Below are positions 13,282 to 13,467 of a DNA stretch of 13,467 nt, one piece after another. Made by a program: the position numbers and the translations under genes. Location of the stretch: positions 1 through 13,467 of the forward strand of contig JAKLHH010000071.1 of assembly GCA_022710245.1 (NCBI GenBank), read 5' to 3'. This DNA comes from Myxococcota bacterium (lineage in GTDB: Bacteria > Myxococcota > Polyangia > GCA-2747355 > JAKLHH01). Each line of letters opens with the position of its first letter. The stretch's first letter is position 1. The notes below the pieces were generated by a model. It ran no database searches, had not been told where the DNA came from, and saw nothing but the letters and a program-made list of their open reading frames with translations.

Positions 13282-13467
13282 GCCGCGAGCGACGCGATCC
13301 CGGTGGCTTGGCCAGACCGAGCAGGCGAGGTCCTCTCGAAAATCGGAGAGCGAGCTGGCGGGCGCCGCTGACGTCGCGGAGCGCGACGCTCGAGGTCGAC
13401 CACGGGCGCTCTGGCCCTGGACGAAGCAGGAGGGCCCCCCCCTCGGCACCGTCGACGATCGGCGACG
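13282..13467. other. Upstream region of the secreted-protein gene
   Basis: I see no convincing gene in this right-edge segment. It is where an activator of the sigma-54 promoter would bind. A short imperfect inverted repeat around 13333-13351 (CTCTCGAAAATCGGAGAG) is the only AT-containing dyad and is a possible operator. Confidence 0.3.

Noticed and set aside
11955..13403. 482-codon open frame on the minus strand
   Set aside because: Runs antisense through the thioredoxin-like gene and out of frame through the secreted-protein gene; Arg/Ala-rich with no homology signal.

Overview
The window is very GC-rich, uses G/C-ending codons almost everywhere and carries a Ser/Thr kinase with the HRDVSPQN catalytic loop common in myxobacteria. 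It also has a candidate sigma-54 promoter and several promoters whose -10 box lies almost on the start codon. Together these point to a Myxococcota chromosome, probably a Polyangia-type lineage. That is an inference from gene style; there is no rRNA or other taxonomic marker. No tRNA, rRNA, CRISPR array, transposase or integrase was found.

Layout. (1) 1-6473, minus strand: four genes read leftwards in the order SppA-type protease fused to an N-terminal outer-membrane-like domain (3870-6473), polytopic GT-C-like glycosyltransferase (2259-3866, 3 bp after it), single-pass membrane protein (1530-2156), and a Ser/Thr kinase (<1-1445) that runs off the left edge. The first two are almost certainly one operon; the last two may have their own signals. 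(2) 6599-7784, plus strand: a stand-alone cyclic-nucleotide-binding protein and an SCP2-fold protein. (3) 7785-9109: a gene-poor accessory patch holding a BrnT/BrnA toxin-antitoxin pair between two exact 36-bp direct repeats. A Kazal-like cysteine motif on the minus strand is cut off exactly at the edge of one repeat. (4) 9110-11900, minus strand: mutS2 followed by a small helical protein. (5) 12033-12608, plus strand: a TlpA-like thioredoxin-fold lipoprotein. It converges on (6) 12656-13228, minus strand, a small secreted protein preceded by a near-perfect sigma-54 promoter.

The most unusual items are: the repeat-flanked BrnTA island and the truncated Kazal-like frame; a short palindromic DNA element present in both the glycosyltransferase and mutS2, read in different frames, which adds low-complexity loops to both proteins; the barrel-SppA fusion; and a recurring leaderless promoter architecture. 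The genes do not form one obvious pathway. Envelope functions dominate (protease, glycosyltransferase, two membrane or secreted unknowns, thioredoxin lipoprotein), with signalling (kinase, cNMP-binding protein) and nucleic-acid or ribosome quality control (MutS2) beside them.
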